A DNA stretch of 64,000 bases from Rubrivirga marina (GCF_002283365.1 NZ_MQWD01000001.1:3133749-3197748); one strand, 5' to 3'; shown: positions 1 to 9,984, counted from the first letter of the stretch. The notes: generated from the sequence alone by a model not told the origin. Numbers and translations are program-made.

Positions 1-317
1 ACCACGTCCAGAACGACCGGCACGTCCATGCTCCGGACCCGGTCGAGGACCGCGGCCGCTGTTTTGTCGCTGCCGAGCACGCCGATCTTGACGCCCCGCA
101 CCGGGCCGGCCGCCTCGAGGTGTTCGAGTTGCGCGATCACGGTGTCGACCGGGACGTCCGTGACGTCGGTCACCCGTCCCCCGCTGGCGACGACGATCGA
201 CGTGCAGATCGGGAGGGGAGCGAGACCGAGCGCCCGGGCGGCGAGCACGTCGGCCGCGAGGCCGCGTTCGCTGACGGTGTAGGTGGCGCCGACGACGGCG
301 ACGGGGGAGAGGGGCAT
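1..317 (-). CDS. ThiD-like phosphomethylpyrimidine kinase, N-terminal part (runs off the window)
   Basis: About 105 codons are visible from an ATG at 317; the rest lies left of the window. The translation follows the ThiD/PfkB-type kinase plan, with a nucleotide-sugar-like beta-alpha start, a VKIGVLGS segment near residue 75 (ThiD usually reads VKIGMLGS) and VVLDVV where ThiD has VVLDPVM. ThiD phosphorylates hydroxymethylpyrimidine for thiamin synthesis. The usual glycine-rich GSDxxGGAGIQAD start is replaced by GATYTVSERGLAAD, so substrate specificity is uncertain. A promoter-like TAGCTTTC lies 20 nt upstream, divergent from the ABC ATPase gene. Confidence 0.55.
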   Translation of the reverse strand, partial: MPLSPVAVVGATYTVSERGLAADVLAARALGLAPLPICTSIVVASGGRVTDVTDVPVDTVIAQLEHLEAAGPVRGVKIGVLGSDKTAAAVLDRVRSMDVPVVLDV

Positions 318-337
318 GAGCTCGGAAGGGGGAGGCC

Positions 338-345
338 GAAAGCTA
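338..345 (-). promoter_or_regulatory. -7 promoter box for the ThiD-like gene
   Basis: The minus strand reads TAGCTTTC, close to the Bacteroidota RpoD -7 consensus TAnnTTTG. It ends 20 nt before the ATG at 317, a spacing seen in front of many other genes here. No clear -33 TTG element is visible. Confidence 0.5.
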
Positions 346-370
346 CCGGGAGGTCGGGCAGCGATCCGTC

Positions 371-378
371 TATCTTCC
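371..378 (+). promoter_or_regulatory. -7 promoter box for the sugar ABC ATPase gene
   Basis: TATCTTCC ends 21 nt before the ATG at 400 and resembles TAnnTTTG. It is arranged back to back with the divergent box at 338-345. Confidence 0.4.
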
Positions 379-399
379 GCCAACCCTTCATCCCCGCCG

Positions 400-1488
<1,089 letters not shown>

Positions 1489-1513
1489 AAGGCGCTCACC
1501 GCCTGCGACTGTC

Positions 1514-1795
1514 ATGGCCAACGCCTCGACGCCAGCCCGTCTCCTTGCCGTTCTCCTCGCGCTCGCCGTTCTGTTCTCTGGTCAACTCGTCCTGTCCGGA
1601 TGCGAGGTCGACCACGAGACCGAGGCCGACGGAGACAAGTCCGTGCGCGTGACGGTCGACGGTGAGGCCGTCGACCGGGCGCGTGACAATGTGGAGGCTG
1701 CCGGCGAGGCCATCGAAGACGCGGCCTCGGACGCCGCCGAGACGATCGATCAGAACGTCGACGTCGGAGAGAACGCCCGAGATGGGGATGGCTGA
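1514..1795 (+). CDS. small lipoprotein of unknown function
   Basis: A 93-residue protein with a type II signal peptide: a short N-region, a hydrophobic run at 10-26 and the lipobox LSGC with the acylated cysteine at residue 30. The mature part is short, highly acidic, and rich in alanine, aspartate and valine, with an amphipathic stretch (DNVEAAGEAIEDAASDAAETI) that could form a helix. It lies 25 nt after the ABC ATPase gene and may share its transcript. I do not recognise the family. A longer antisense frame covers this locus but has shadow-like composition. Confidence 0.7.
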   Translation: MANASTPARLLAVLLALAVLFSGQLVLSGCEVDHETEADGDKSVRVTVDGEAVDRARDNVEAAGEAIEDAASDAAETIDQNVDVGENARDGDG

Positions 1796-1810
1796 GCTCG
1801 ATCGGAGGCG

Positions 1811-1829
1811 GCTGCGGCCTGGCCGCAGC
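1811..1829. terminator. hairpin after the lipoprotein gene
   Basis: GCTGCGGCC and GGCCGCAGC flank a single T, so the RNA would fold as a 7-bp stem with a 5-nt loop. It lies 16 nt after the lipoprotein stop codon. No T tract follows, so termination would have to be Rho-assisted; it may simply be a structural repeat. Confidence 0.4.
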
Positions 1830-1846
1830 GTCCGTCCGAGGGTCTC

Positions 1847-1874
1847 ACTCACGATAACAGTAATTATCGAACCG
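1847..1874. other. dif-like recombination site candidate
   Basis: Two 11-bp arms flank a 6-bp centre: ACTCACGATAA, CAGTAA, TTATCGAACCG. CGATAA (1852-1857) and TTATCG (1864-1869) are an exact inverted repeat. Spacing and inner bases match the ATAA-N6-TTAT plan of XerC/XerD dif sites, although the outer bases differ from the classical consensus. It lies in a 160-bp gap, 82 bp ahead of an Xer-type recombinase gene, as in single-recombinase systems such as XerS/difSL where the site adjoins the gene. It could instead be a repressor operator. Confidence 0.5.
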
Positions 1875-1955
1875 ACCTGGAGCGAGCTCTGTCGCCTCGA
1901 TCCGTCGACGCCCGAGGCCGGCCGTTCGTAACGTGCCATTCCCCCGGACCTGACG

Positions 1956-2918
1956 ATGGACTCTCACGATCGCGCCCTCCCGGCGAGCGTCGACGCCGGA
2001 ACCCACGCTAAGCTGGGCCGCGCCTTCACGGCCCAGTCCGACCTCGTTCCGCTGTACCTGTTGCGCTACGACCGGGAGAACACCCGGCGCGCGTATGCCA
2101 AAGACCTAGAGACTTTCTTCGGGTGCGAAACGGTCACGCTGGAGATGGCGGCGTCCGTCACGTTTACGGACGTAAACGAAGCGCTGCAGACTCTAGAATC
2201 TGACGGCAAGAGCCCCGCGACACAGAGGCGATTCCTCGCGTCGCTCCGGGGGTTCTTTGGCTGGCTGGCCGCGCTGGGATTCATCGACTTGAATCCGGCC
2301 GACCGGCACCTGGTCCGCCGCATTCCCAAAACGTCCGATGCGGACCAGCTCGTGACGGTGCTGACGCGCGAACAGGCGGCGCGAATGCTCGGTGCGATCG
2401 ACATGACGAAGCCTTCGGGTGCCCGCAATTTCGCTCTCGTGACGACGCTGCTTCACTGCGTACTGCGTCGTTCGGAGGCCTCGGACATGGATGTTGAGGA
2501 TATCGGCATGGCTGGCGAGCACACAATTCTTCGGCTCAAGCGTGCCAAGGGCGGCGCGAACCAGACGGTCAAGGTTCCGGACCACGTAGCCGGAGTGCTG
2601 CGTGACTTTATACGGTCAAGTGGATACCACAGTGGACCGGTGTGGCGCTCGTTGTCAACAAACCATAGTCACGGCAAACGCCTGTCTGGATCTGCCATCT
2701 ATAAGATTGTCCGGTCGCTCGGCCGGCAGGCTGGGATCCAGGAACGAGTCGGTGCTCACACCCTCCGTCACACGGGCTGCACGCTCGCCATTGAGGGCGG
2801 CGCATCTCTGCAGCAAGTTCAGGCTCACGCTCGCCACAAAAACATAGAGACCACCATGCGCTACGTTCATCAACGGGACCGGCTGGCGAACAGCGCCGCG
2901 GACTTCATCGACCTTTAG
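1956..2918 (+). CDS. Xer-type tyrosine recombinase / integrase
   Basis: A 320-residue site-specific recombinase, the usual length for XerC/XerD. An N-terminal SAM-like core-binding domain (about 25-115, with ENTRRAYAKDLETFF) precedes the catalytic domain. All catalytic residues are present: R171 in LRRSE, K198 in the beta-hairpin KGGANQT, H268 and R271 in HTLRH, H294 in ARHKNIETT and Y303 in MRYVH. Its G+C is visibly lower than that of its neighbours, with codons such as ATA, TTA-like and CTA that are rare elsewhere, suggesting transfer or weak codon selection. The stop codon directly abuts the ATG of the next gene. The dif-like repeat upstream is its plausible substrate. It could be a chromosome dimer resolvase or the integrase of a decayed element. 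Confidence 0.88.
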   Translation: MDSHDRALPASVDAGTHAKLGRAFTAQSDLVPLYLLRYDRENTRRAYAKDLETFFGCETVTLEMAASVTFTDVNEALQTLESDGKSPATQRRFLASLRGFFGWLAALGFIDLNPADRHLVRRIPKTSDADQLVTVLTREQAARMLGAIDMTKPSGARNFALVTTLLHCVLRRSEASDMDVEDIGMAGEHTILRLKRAKGGANQTVKVPDHVAGVLRDFIRSSGYHSGPVWRSLSTNHSHGKRLSGSAIYKIVRSLGRQAGIQERVGAHTLRHTGCTLAIEGGASLQQVQAHARHKNIETTMRYVHQRDRLANSAADFIDL

Positions 2919-4451
2919 ATGGACTACGACCTGATCGTCGTTGGCGCCGGCCACAACGCGCTCATCTCCGCAGCCTATGCGGCGAAGGCGGGCTACCGGG
3001 TCGGCGTCTTCGAACGGCGGTACATCGTCGGCGGCGCCGTCTCGACCGTCGAGCAGGTGCCTGGGTACCAGTTCGACCTCGGCGGTTCTGCTCACATCCT
3101 CATTCGCCTGACCCCGATCGTCGAGGAGCTGGGCCTCGACGAGTACGGACTCGAGTACCTCGAGCTCGACCCGCTGTTCTTCGCTCCGTACGAAGACGGG
3201 TCGTCACTCTTCATCTATCGAGACGTCGACCGGACCTGCGAGCACATCGAGGCGCAGTTCCCCGGAGAAGGCGATCGCTACCGGCGGTTCGTCGAGACGT
3301 GGGCGCCGTTTTCCCAAACCGTGCGAGACGTTTTTCTGTCGACGCCCAGCCCACTCGAGCTTGGGAAGCGGTTCGCGTTCGGGAGTTCGGCCCAAGTCGA
3401 CTGGCAGAACGCGTTGTCTGTGATCATGCGGCCATACGGTGAAGTCGTCGATCAGTACTTCACGGAGGAGAAGGTGAAGGCGCCGCTCGTGTGGATGGCT
3501 GCGCAGAGCGGCCCCCCTCCTACCGAGGCCATGAGTGCGCCCTTCCTCTTGTGGCACCCCTTGTATCACGAGAGCGGGATCGCCCGGCCTCGGGGCGGAT
3601 CTGGAGGGCTCACGAAAGCGCTGGCGGCGATGATCCGTGCTCACGGGGGTGAGGTCCGTACGTCGTCCCCAGTGGACCGTCTTCTCGTTCGCAACGGGCG
3701 TGCCGAGGGCGTGGAGGTCGCTGGCGAATGCATTACCGCTCGTGCCGTTCTATCGGGGACCCACATCCTCGAGACGCTCGACCGGCTCCTGCCGAGCGAG
3801 CACCGTCCCGCCGAGGCCGACCAGATGCGGGTTGGAAACGGGTTCGGGGCCATCCTTCGCCTCGCGCTCGACAAACCTGTGGAGTACGCGGCGGCGCCGG
3901 GTATCGAGTCGCGGACGGCGCTCCAACTCATCTGCCGAGACCGCCAGCAGATCCATGACGCCTACGCCGATTACCTCAAGGGCCAGCCGGCCGAGGATCC
4001 TCCGATCGTCGGGATGAGCTTCTCCGCAGTCGACCCGACGCTGGCGCCGCCGGGCGGGGAGGTGTTGTGGCTCTGGGCCCAGTACTTCCCTTATGAAATG
4101 ACCGGCGGTCGGACGTGGGACGCCATCGAGGAGGAGGTGGCCGATCGGATCCTGGACACGTTCGAACCCTACGCACCCGGCACCAAGGCGTCGGTGGTCG
4201 GTTCCCTCTTCCAGCACCCCCTCTGGCTGGAGCGCGAGCTCGGGCTGTTCCGCGGGAACGTGATGCACCTCGAGATGACGATCGACCAGATGTTTGCGCT
4301 GCGCCCCTCGATGAATCTTAGCGACTATCGGGGCCCCGTCGACGGGCTCTTCCTCACCGGGGCCAGCATGCACCCGGGAGGTGGCATAATGGGGGCATCT
4401 GGACGGAATGCCGCCCGGGTGGTTCTTAACTTTCTCGAGTCGAAGCGATGA
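2919..4451 (+). CDS. FAD-dependent oxidoreductase, CrtI/CrtO/PYROXD2 family
   Basis: A 510-residue flavoprotein. The N-terminal Rossmann motif [19 protein letters not shown] (7-25) with a glutamate-ending second strand (VFERR) binds FAD, and the C-terminal segment [20 protein letters not shown] completes the FAD site as in phytoene desaturases, CrtO ketolases and PYROXD2. Members oxidise or ketolate polyenes or act on unknown lipids; the exact substrate cannot be read from the sequence. The gene begins at the base after the recombinase stop codon and its end overlaps the next start by ATGA, so it is translated in a coupled plus-strand operon. Confidence 0.85.
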   Translation: MDYDLIVVGAGHNALISAAYAAKAGYRVGVFERRYIVGGAVSTVEQVPGYQFDLGGSAHILIRLTPIVEELGLDEYGLEYLELDPLFFAPYEDGSSLFIYRDVDRTCEHIEAQFPGEGDRYRRFVETWAPFSQTVRDVFLSTPSPLELGKRFAFGSSAQVDWQNALSVIMRPYGEVVDQYFTEEKVKAPLVWMAAQSGPPPTEAMSAPFLLWHPLYHESGIARPRGGSGGLTKALAAMIRAHGGEVRTSSPVDRLLVRNGRAEGVEVAGECITARAVLSGTHILETLDRLLPSEHRPAEADQMRVGNGFGAILRLALDKPVEYAAAPGIESRTALQLICRDRQQIHDAYADYLKGQPAEDPPIVGMSFSAVDPTLAPPGGEVLWLWAQYFPYEMTGGRTWDAIEEEVADRILDTFEPYAPGTKASVVGSLFQHPLWLERELGLFRGNVMHLEMTIDQMFALRPSMNLSDYRGPVDGLFLTGASMHPGGGIMGASGRNAARVVLNFLESKR

Positions 4452-5521
4452 GTTCCACAGACTCCCTGCGCTACTCGCGACAGATCCGCCTCCCGGACGT
4501 AGGCCTCGAGGGTCAGAAACGGCTCGCCAAGGCCGCCGTCCTCGTCGTCGGCGCCGGCGGGCTGGGCGCGCCGGCGTTGCACCAACTGGCGGCATCCGGC
4601 GTCGGGCGTGTGGGGTTCGCCGAGTTCGACCACGTCGACGTCACGAACCTCCACCGACAGACGCTCTACTCGACGAGCGACGTGGGCCGTGCGAAAGCGG
4701 ACGCGGCCCGGGAGCGGTTGGAGGCCATCAACCCGGAGGTCACCATCGAGGCCCACTCCCTCCGCCTCGGCACCGACAACGCCGAGGCGCTCCTCGCGGG
4801 GTACGACCTCGTCCTCGACGGCTCGGACACGTTCGCGACACGCTACGTCGTGAACGACGCCTCGGTGCGGACGCAGACGCCCAACGTGTTCGCCTCGGTC
4901 AGCCAGTTTTCGGGGCAGATCTCCGTCTTCGGGACGGAAACCGGGCCGTGCTACCGGTGCCTGTTTCCGGAGCCGCCCCCTCCAGACCTGATCCCCAACT
5001 GCGAAGAAGGCGGGGTCTTGGGCGTCGTGCCGTCTCTTTTCGGGACGCTTCAGGCGGCGGAGGCGCTAAAGTGGATCCTTGGAATTGGGGACCCGCTGGT
5101 GGGCCGCCTGCTCATGATCGACGCTCTGGCGATGGAGGTCCGAGAGATCGTGGTAGACCGCGATCCCGAGTGCTCCGCTTGTGGCTCCCCGCAGCACCGC
5201 CGCACGTCGGTGGCAGCAGATCCGGGCCCTGCAGAGATCACGGTCCCAGAACTTCGGTCCCTTCTCGACTCGGCGCCCCCCGTCCTCGTTGATGTGCGCG
5301 AGGCAACCGAACACCACGCAGGCAACATCGGCGGCCGACTGATCCCACTCGGTCAGCTCGACGTCCGCGCATTTGAGCTCGACGACGTACGTGACAGCGA
5401 CATCGTGGTGTACTGCGCCTCCGGGGGGCGCTCTGCGGTCGGGGCCCGGATGCTCAGGGAGCGCGGCCTTCGTGCACGATCGCTCCGTGGCGGTATGGAG
5501 GCGTGGAACGCCCTCTCGTGA
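4448..5521 (+). CDS. moeB: MoeB/ThiF-type adenylyltransferase with C-terminal rhodanese domain
   Basis: A 357-residue E1-like enzyme that adenylates the C-terminus of a small sulfur carrier protein and probably transfers sulfur to it, as in molybdopterin synthesis or tRNA thiolation (MOCS3/Uba4 layout). The adenylation domain carries GAGGLG (35-40), structural zinc cysteines C168, C171, C242 and C245, and the catalytic cysteine C185 in [10 protein letters not shown]. The rhodanese domain (about 265-355) has the active-site loop CASGGRS with C323. The start overlaps the preceding gene as ATGA, and the stop overlaps the miaA start. No carrier protein gene is adjacent. Confidence 0.88.
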   Translation: MSSTDSLRYSRQIRLPDVGLEGQKRLAKAAVLVVGAGGLGAPALHQLAASGVGRVGFAEFDHVDVTNLHRQTLYSTSDVGRAKADAARERLEAINPEVTIEAHSLRLGTDNAEALLAGYDLVLDGSDTFATRYVVNDASVRTQTPNVFASVSQFSGQISVFGTETGPCYRCLFPEPPPPDLIPNCEEGGVLGVVPSLFGTLQAAEALKWILGIGDPLVGRLLMIDALAMEVREIVVDRDPECSACGSPQHRRTSVAADPGPAEITVPELRSLLDSAPPVLVDVREATEHHAGNIGGRLIPLGQLDVRAFELDDVRDSDIVVYCASGGRSAVGARMLRERGLRARSLRGGMEAWNALS

Positions 5522-6435
5522 CTCAGGCAAGGAGTCTCGTCATCGCCGGCCCCACTGCCGTCGGCAAGTCCTCGCTGGCTCACCGGCTGGCCCAGCGAGT
5601 TGGGGGCGAGATCGTTTCTGCCGATAGCCGTCAAGTCTACCGCGGCCTCGACATCGGGACGGCGAAACCGACGGAGAAGGAACGGGGGGAAGTTCGCTAC
5701 CACCTGTTGGATCGGCTGGACCTTGGGGCTCGTTGTTCTGCCGGGCGATTTTTCCGATGGGCCTTAAACGCGATAACGGACATCCAGTCGCGAGGAGCAC
5801 CTGCCATCGTCGTGGGCGGGTCAACGCTCTACGTCCACGCTCTCGTCGAGGGGATGCCCGATGTGCCTCCGATCCCTGAGGAGCTCGAAGGGGAGCTCCT
5901 GCGTGAGGCCAGGACTCCAGACGGCGCGGCGCGCCTGTTCCGAGAGCTGACAGCCGTAGACCCTGAGGCGGCCGCGACGCTGGACCCAACGAAGACGCAT
6001 CGGCTCGTGCGCTGGGTCGGTGTGTTGCGCCACACGGGGCGTCGCCCGTCTGAGGTCTGGACCGACCGCCCCTCGGCTCTACCCCTGACCTGCCTAGTGG
6101 TGCTCGAGCGGCCCAGGCCTGAGCTTTACTCGCGAATCGAGGCCCGGGTCGACCAGATGATGGCGGAGGGCCTGCTCGACGAGGCGGCTGGCCTCGCGGC
6201 GCGTAGTGCCGAGGCTAAGAGGACGCTAGAGGCGACCATCGGCTACCGGGAGCTGCTCCCGGTCCTCGCCGGCGACCGATCCCTCGAGGAGGGCATTCGG
6301 CTCATCAAACGGAACACGCGCCGCTACGCCAAGCGACAACTCACGTGGTACCGACGCTATGACGACGCGCTCTGGCTGCCGGCTGCCTCGACGGATCTCG
6401 ATGACCTGCTTGGAGGCGTCGCTCCCTGGCCGTGA
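5518..6435 (+). CDS. miaA: tRNA dimethylallyltransferase
   Basis: This enzyme transfers a dimethylallyl group to N6 of A37 in tRNAs that read UNN codons. The protein has about 305 residues. P-loop GPTAVGKSS lies near the N-terminus, followed by SADSRQVYRGLDIGTAKP, the signature of the family, and KRNTRRYAKRQLTWYRR near the C-terminus for tRNA binding. I choose GTG at 5518, which overlaps the moeB stop as GTGA; an in-frame GTG at 5503 would add five residues. Its last 79 nt overlap the convergent glycosyltransferase gene. A near-copy of the polar motif (CGATAACGG, 5771-5779) lies inside. Confidence 0.92.
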   Translation: MTQARSLVIAGPTAVGKSSLAHRLAQRVGGEIVSADSRQVYRGLDIGTAKPTEKERGEVRYHLLDRLDLGARCSAGRFFRWALNAITDIQSRGAPAIVVGGSTLYVHALVEGMPDVPPIPEELEGELLREARTPDGAARLFRELTAVDPEAAATLDPTKTHRLVRWVGVLRHTGRRPSEVWTDRPSALPLTCLVVLERPRPELYSRIEARVDQMMAEGLLDEAAGLAARSAEAKRTLEATIGYRELLPVLAGDRSLEEGIRLIKRNTRRYAKRQLTWYRRYDDALWLPAASTDLDDLLGGVAPWP

Positions 6436-7703
6436 TGCGAGGCGTGGCGGTTCCTCGAATGGCGAAACAGGAGGAGGGCAGCTCCCCCCCATCCGATCAG
6501 GGTGGCGACGTCGAAGAACGCATGCCACTCGTACCCGAGGTACGTGGTTGTGCAGAGTGCTGCCAACCACAGGAGCCAATTGGGAGAATCCAATAACGGA
6601 ATCAAAAACAGGAGCGGGAGCCCGTACCACGGGTGGAAGGTCGCAGTGACGAGACCGAACCCAACCACCACGACCAGCACCACCCGGTGGAGCCCACGGG
6701 GTGTCCCGTCGTCCACTGAGAAGGCCCGTGCGACCGCGGCACCGTACCCGACGGTCAGGGTAACGCTGGCCGCCTGCCCGGCCTCCTCCCCGAGAACCGG
6801 GTATGCGACCGCTTTGAGCAGGCGATACGGTCCAGCGTAGACATCAAACGTGCCGAAGAACAACTCCAGAGACTCCCCGGCGTTCGCCGCAGCGCCGGGC
6901 GTCCAGACCAGAGCGGACAGCGCTCCCCCCAGAAGCACCGAGGCCGCCACCCCTGCCCACCCCTCCCGCCGCCACGTCGCCGGCAGAAGCGCGAGCGGGT
7001 AGAGCTTGGCCAGCCCTGCCACCGTCGCGCCGATCGATCGCAGCGGAAACCGGGACCCAGCGGTCGCGATGACGAGCCCGATCCCCCCGACCACCAGCGC
7101 CTCGGTGTGTCCCTGGCCGGCGACCTCCACCACGGCGAGTGGGCTCCACGCGTAAAGCGCCGCCCCGTGCGCCCCTACCACGCGGGCCAGCAGGATCACG
7201 CCCCCGAGTTCGACGATGACGAGCAGGGTCTTTAGAAGCCACCAGCTACCCGTCCACCCGAGCTCGCGGTAGACCGACGCCGCCACCCGGAACACCGACT
7301 GGGAGGCCGGGGGATACACCGAGTAGTAGCCCGGAGAGTTCATTCGCGCGTACACCCTCTCGTCCTGCCACGCACGCAGGGCTGGATCGTTTGGGCGGAG
7401 CGCGTAGGGGGACACGCTGGCCTCGGCTGCGATCACCCCGTCCCAGATGTACCGGTACCCGTCGTCCGAGAGGGACGGAAGCATCGGCAGCGCGGCGAGA
7501 CGAAACAGAACGGCGCCGAGTAAGAGACGGCGCGTGGAGACCTGGGCGCGACGGAGGTAGGCGATGAGGAGGACGAAGCCGAGCCCGTAGGCACCGACAA
7601 ACGCGAGGCGCCACTCCAGCCCGCTGCCTGCCGGACGCGCCGCCCAGACCATCGCGACGACCACCCCGATCCCGACGACGATCGGGAAGGCGCGGCGGAT
7701 CAC
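6357..7703 (-). CDS. GT-C type polyprenol-phosphate-dependent glycosyltransferase (membrane)
   Basis: A 448-residue protein with about ten hydrophobic segments, an early loop with SDDGYRYIWDG (about 97-107) and a tail rich in Ser, Arg and His. The acidic DD in the first large extracytoplasmic loop after a few membrane spans is the hallmark of GT-C enzymes such as the GT87/MptB mannosyltransferases, which use polyprenyl-phosphate sugars outside the membrane. The start overlaps the stop of the RsbW-like gene (ATGA), making one minus-strand operon with two other glycosyltransferases. The last 26 codons or so run antisense into miaA. Donor and acceptor are unknown. Confidence 0.75.
   Translation of the reverse strand: MIRRAFPIVVGIGVVVAMVWAARPAGSGLEWRLAFVGAYGLGFVLLIAYLRRAQVSTRRLLLGAVLFRLAALPMLPSLSDDGYRYIWDGVIAAEASVSPYALRPNDPALRAWQDERVYARMNSPGYYSVYPPASQSVFRVAASVYRELGWTGSWWLLKTLLVIVELGGVILLARVVGAHGAALYAWSPLAVVEVAGQGHTEALVVGGIGLVIATAGSRFPLRSIGATVAGLAKLYPLALLPATWRREGWAGVAASVLLGGALSALVWTPGAAANAGESLELFFGTFDVYAGPYRLLKAVAYPVLGEEAGQAASVTLTVGYGAAVARAFSVDDGTPRGLHRVVLVVVVGFGLVTATFHPWYGLPLLFLIPLLDSPNWLLWLAALCTTTYLGYEWHAFFDVATLIGWGGAALLLFRHSRNRHASHHGQGATPPSRSSRSVEAAGSQSASS
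6591..6599 (+). repeat. Polar motif CAATAACGG, copy 2
   Basis: Exact 9-base core, preceded by ATC rather than TG. It lies inside the GT-C gene, antisense to it, where it encodes PLL within IPLLDS as CCG TTA TTG. Confidence 0.55.
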
Positions 7704-8083
7704 CCCGTTGGCCGGATGATGAAACGCAGGGCCCCCGACGCGTCCACGTCGACGTCATCGGTGACGTGCTGGAGGATGAACAGGCCCCGGCCACACGTCG
7801 CCGCCGGATCATCGGGGAGCGCCGCGCGGTCGAGTCGCTCGGGGGCAAGCCCAGGGCCGCCGTCGGCGACCCGAACCGCCAACCGTCGCGCGTCGGCGTC
7901 GAACTCGACGAGGACCTCGTCCCCCCCGCCGTGTTCGACGGCGTTGGCGACCGCCTCCCCGATCGCCAGCGCCACCCGCGTGACGTCGTGCTCCGCCCAC
8001 CCCGCCTCGCGGACGAGCTCGACCGCGGCCTCACACAGGTCGGCCACGGACTCGATGTGCCGGGGGCGGCGAAGCTCAGGCAC
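7700..8083 (-). CDS. RsbW/SpoIIAB-like ATP-binding anti-sigma factor kinase
   Basis: A GHKL-fold serine kinase of the anti-sigma type: the N-box EAVANAVEHG, the G1 box VADGGPGL and the G2 box CGRGLFIL are all visible. Such proteins bind a sigma factor or phosphorylate a STAS-domain antagonist; a STAS protein is encoded at 62129-62470. The GTG at 8083 gives 127 residues, the normal family length, and overlaps the end of the GT2 gene by 8 nt. Longer in-frame extensions upstream overlap that gene and have shadow-like composition. No PP2C phosphatase or sigma gene is adjacent, so its place among surface-sugar genes is unexplained. Confidence 0.8.
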   Translation of the reverse strand: MPELRRPRHIESVADLCEAAVELVREAGWAEHDVTRVALAIGEAVANAVEHGGGDEVLVEFDADARRLAVRVADGGPGLAPERLDRAALPDDPAATCGRGLFILQHVTDDVDVDASGALRFIIRPTG

Positions 8084-8939
8084 GGTGTGCGGCTCGGAGG
8101 GCGGTGGCAGCCAGAAGGTACCGTACGGCTCGACGGCGAAGGGCTCCACGGGGCAGGACCGAAATCGCCGATGCCAGAACCCATGGAGCCGCCGCCGCGG
8201 CCCGCCCCACCCACGTCGGTGCTCGGACGCGGTCGACGGCGCCGCCCGGGCACGGTTCGTCGAACGACGCTGCCGCGGCGCCGAACTGTCGGGCGTGGCC
8301 GACTGCCCGGGCGAGGTCTCCGAGGTCATGCAGCCGGACCACGGTCCGGGCGAGTCGCAAGCCGTCGGGTGCAACACGCGCGAGCCGGCACCCGAACGCC
8401 ACGTCCTCGCCGTAGGGCACCGCCTCGGGGAACCCGCCGACCCGTTCGAACGCCTCGCGCCGTACGGCGCTCGCGCCAGACAGGAAGTACCGCCAGTCGA
8501 TCGGCTCGCCAGGCTCGACGGCCGCCGCCGGGCCCCGGGGGTGGTTCGCCACGTAGTCCTGGTACGGGTCCCCAGGGTCGGTCACGACCGGCTTGAGGCG
8601 GGCGACGCTGGCGACCGCGCCGGGCGCTCCGAGCCCAGCCGCAAGCGCTCGGGCAGCGCCGGGCGGAGGCTCGACGTCGGCGTCGAAGAACGCGAGGACG
8701 TCGCCCGTCGCGGTGGCGACACCGGCGTTCCGTGCGGCTGCCCGGCCGGCGTTCTCGCCGAGAGTGATGACCCTGGCGCGCTCCTGGCCAGCCGTGGCGT
8801 CCGCCAGCAGCCGCGGCGTGGCATCGCGGGAACCGTCGTCGACCCACAAGATCTCGTCCGCGTCCAGCGCGAGGACCGCCGGGATCGTCGTCGGCAGGAT
8901 CGCGGCGCCGTTGTAGACCGGGATGATGACGGAGGTCAC
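8076..8939 (-). CDS. family 2 glycosyltransferase
   Basis: A 287-residue GT-A enzyme. The start SVIIPVYNGAAILPTTI, the metal-binding FFDADVEP (DxD-like) and the later PYGEDVAFGCRL (acidic ED near the base position) are typical of GT2 proteins that transfer sugars from nucleotide donors at the cytoplasmic membrane face. A C-terminal hydrophobic stretch (AAAAPWVLASAISVLP) could anchor it. GTG at 8939 overlaps the stop of the upstream GT4 gene as GTGTGA; a much longer in-frame extension is antisense shadow. It belongs to the four-gene glycosyltransferase and RsbW operon. Confidence 0.85.
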   Translation of the reverse strand: MTSVIIPVYNGAAILPTTIPAVLALDADEILWVDDGSRDATPRLLADATAGQERARVITLGENAGRAAARNAGVATATGDVLAFFDADVEPPPGAARALAAGLGAPGAVASVARLKPVVTDPGDPYQDYVANHPRGPAAAVEPGEPIDWRYFLSGASAVRREAFERVGGFPEAVPYGEDVAFGCRLARVAPDGLRLARTVVRLHDLGDLARAVGHARQFGAAAASFDEPCPGGAVDRVRAPTWVGRAAAAAPWVLASAISVLPRGALRRRAVRYLLAATALRAAHRA

Positions 8940-9984
8940 ACCGGTCGCTGACTCGTGAGGATCGATTCGAGGCGGGCCGTCGACTCGTCCCACGAGAACC
9001 GAGCGACGTCGACTTGGGCCGCCTCGGCGAGACGAGCGCGGCGTTCGACGTCCCGGAGCACCGACTCTGCGGCATCGGCAAGCGCGGCGGCGTCTCCAAC
9101 GGCGACTTCCATCATCGATCGCTCTGGCTCGAGAAACTCCCGGGGCCCGCGGCTCGCCGTCGCGACGACCACGGCCCCGCAGGCGGCGGCCTCCATCGGG
9201 ACGAGCCCCCACCCCTCGACCCGGCTCGTGTGGAGGCAAACCGCTGCCCCGTCGTAGAGCGCCCGGAGCGTCTCGCGGGAGGGCCGGATCGAGACCTCCA
9301 CCCAGTCCGGCAGCCGGTGGCTGGGCGGGCGAGCGGCGAAGACGGACGCCTCGAGCGTGGGGATCCGCTTGCGGAGCCGACTCAGCGCGTCGATCAGCAC
9401 CTCCGGTCCCTTGACCGGATGGCGATGGTAGAGCGCGACGACTCGCGCAGGCCGGTCCCTCGGCGGCGTGGTCGCGAACAGCTCCGACGGGTCGACGGCA
9501 TTGGGGACGACGCCCTCGACAGGGTGCCCCGCCGAGGCCAAGAGTTCTGCGAGCCATCCGGCGACCGTGAACCGACGGAGGGGGAGCGCCCAGGTCGCCT
9601 CCGCCCGTTCGCTGAGGGAGCGCTCATCGCCCTGGATAAAGTAGAACGGGTTCGGATGGCTACCGTGGTGGACCCAGGGGGCAGTTTGATGGCCAGTTGC
9701 AATAACGGCATCGAAAAAAGAGAGGTCAATCGACTGGAGGGTCGGGGGCTCCAGGGTCTCGACAAGCCTACCCGCCTCGGGGCCGTGCCCGAGAACCCCG
9801 TGGACGGCGTCGCGTGCGAAGACCGCCCACTCGCGAACACGCGGCCACAGTCCCGGCGCCCGCCGCGGGGCGATCACCGACACGTCGTGCCCGCGGTTGA
9901 CCAGCCCCTCAGCGTGCCGCATGACCACCGACACGCCGCCCATCGGCACGCGGGCCGGCGCCGGGAGCACGAACGCGATGCGCA

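Noticed and set aside
1811-1869. Integron attachment site or transposon end
   Set aside because: There is no attC-like GTTRRRY pair, no second copy of the inverted repeat flanking the recombinase gene, and no target-site duplication, so a mobile element cannot be delimited.
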